Both the position numbers and the translations under genes were made by a program. A stretch of DNA of 6,189 nt from Trueperaceae bacterium (lineage in GTDB: Bacteria; Deinococcota; Deinococci; Deinococcales; Trueperaceae): positions 1-6,189 of the forward strand of contig SLSM01000210.1 of assembly GCA_007130445.1 (NCBI GenBank). The letters are read 5' to 3'. The first letter of the stretch is position 1. Each line of letters starts with the position of its first letter. The notes beneath the pieces were generated by a model. The model was given only the letters and a program-made list of their open reading frames with translations, ran no database searches and was not told the DNA's origin. Below are positions 5,468 through 6,189 of this stretch, piece after piece.

Positions 5468-6189
5468 GACCCCGAGGAGGCCGAGGTACCAGCCCAGCAG
5501 CGGCTCGGCGATCGCCAGGGCGAGGAAGCCGCCCACCACCATGAAGGGGCCGAAGGGAACGAAGCGCGAGCCGCCCGCGAGGCGCTGCGCCACGCCGATC
5601 ACGGCGCCGAGCAGCACGGCCAGCAAGAGGCCCACCAGGAACGCCTCCCAGCCCAGCATCGCGCCCAGCGGGGCGGCCAACTTGACGTCGCCGAAGCCCA
5701 TCGCCACGGGCTCGCCGTCGTCGTCCTGCGGCGGTCCCGCCTCCTCGAGCGGAGCGCGCCGCTCGGCGCTGCGCCACTCCGCGACCCACCACCACAGCGC
5801 GCCGACGAACGCGAACGCGCCGGCGCCGATCACGCTGCCGGCGATGCCCGCCGAGGCGCCCACGCCCCAGGCCTCACCGACGCCGCTGGCCATGAGCACG
5901 AGCGCGACCAGCCAGAGCGCGTACACCAGCGGCTCGGGGAGCCGGAGTGGGCGCCGCGCGACGCCGGAGGCCAGCGCCTGGAGGGTGCCTACCGCCAGCG
6001 CGACCCATACGCCGCCGAGCACGCCGGCCAGGGCGGCGGCGTTGACCGTGTCGAGCGAGACGGGCCAGAGCCGCTCCTTGGTGTCTTCGAGGCGCCGAAG
6101 GACCAGGCCGCCGATGCGGTTGATCAGGACCAGGACGCCGACGCCGACGGCGGCGCCGACGAGCGCCTCGCGCGGCGTCGGCAGGCCGA
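5465..6189 (-). CDS. Type IV prepilin peptidase (A24 family), C-terminal part
   Basis: The last 240 residues are in the window; the N-terminus, including the first catalytic Asp and any zinc/methylase domain, lies beyond the right edge. The enzyme is a membrane aspartic protease that trims the leader of type IV pilins and pseudopilins. The second catalytic Asp is in MGFGDVKL (visible residue 167), followed by a GAMLGW segment, a hydrophobic helix ending GAVIGV, and the conserved VPFGPF motif before the last helix. About six hydrophobic segments are visible: roughly 8-28, 45-70, 83-103, 112-136, 172-203 and 210-235. The stretch between the early GAAVGVGVLVL helix and MGFGD is about 130 residues, against a few tens in compact PilD enzymes. 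It contains extra helices and a charged linker (EEAGPPQDDDGEP). A start further right is required: the GTG at 6022 would cut off conserved helices. The gene ends 15 bases before argF. Likely pilD, but the symbol is left open because half the protein is unseen. Confidence 0.88.
   Translation of the reverse strand, partial: GLPTPREALVGAAVGVGVLVLINRIGGLVLRRLEDTKERLWPVSLDTVNAAALAGVLGGVWVALAVGTLQALASGVARRPLRLPEPLVYALWLVALVLMASGVGEAWGVGASAGIAGSVIGAGAFAFVGALWWWVAEWRSAERRAPLEEAGPPQDDDGEPVAMGFGDVKLAAPLGAMLGWEAFLVGLLLAVLLGAVIGVAQRLAGGSRFVPFGPFMVVGGFLALAIAEPLLGWYLGLLGV

Overview
The window is GC-rich DNA (roughly 70% G+C by eye, with strong G/C at third codon positions). It is densely coded with ordinary housekeeping genes and shows no phage, transposon, CRISPR or RNA gene. 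The best guess for the organism is a bacterium of the Deinococcota (Thermus/Deinococcus/Truepera side). This is an inference from three things: an ornithine carbamoyltransferase with the SLRTR and LPAHYGEE wording I associate with Thermus-type enzymes; an argF-argC-argJ order like the arginine cluster I recall from Thermus; and TANNNT boxes placed directly before start codons with no Shine-Dalgarno, as in the leaderless promoters common in Deinococcus. No marker in the window proves the assignment.

Layout, left to right. Positions 1-131 (minus) hold the first 43 codons of an aminoacyl-tRNA synthetase, most likely leuS. Positions 132-240 are non-coding and contain the leuS promoter candidate, a short palindrome and a perfect 15-bp hairpin. 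Positions 241-716 (minus) hold an unrecognised gene that appears to be split by a -1 frameshift near 354-375. Positions 717-827 are a compact divergent promoter region. Positions 828-2216 (plus) encode dihydrolipoyl dehydrogenase (lpdA), apparently transcribed alone. Positions 2217-2287 are a short convergent intergenic region with an inverted repeat, an inner hairpin and a near-copy of the last 24 bases of lpdA. The rest is minus strand, reading from right to left: the C-terminal 240 residues of a type IV prepilin peptidase (5465-6189, N-terminus outside the window), then argF, argC and argJ.

The three arg genes form a tight unit. The argF stop and argC start are one base apart, argC and argJ overlap by ATGA, and argJ has its own clear Shine-Dalgarno inside argC. 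ArgC makes N-acetylglutamate semialdehyde, ArgJ moves the acetyl group from N-acetylornithine to glutamate, and ArgF carbamoylates ornithine to citrulline. Together they are three non-consecutive steps of arginine synthesis by the cyclic acetyl route; argB, argD, argG and argH must lie elsewhere. The prepilin peptidase is functionally unrelated but ends only 15 bases before argF, so transcription may be shared.

I did not find an undescribed multi-gene system. The points most worth a second look are the Cys-to-Asp change in the HCLP ornithine-site motif of ArgF, the frameshifted unknown gene, the repeat structure at the lpdA/argJ junction, the long insertion in the prepilin peptidase, and the recurring leaderless-type start architecture.
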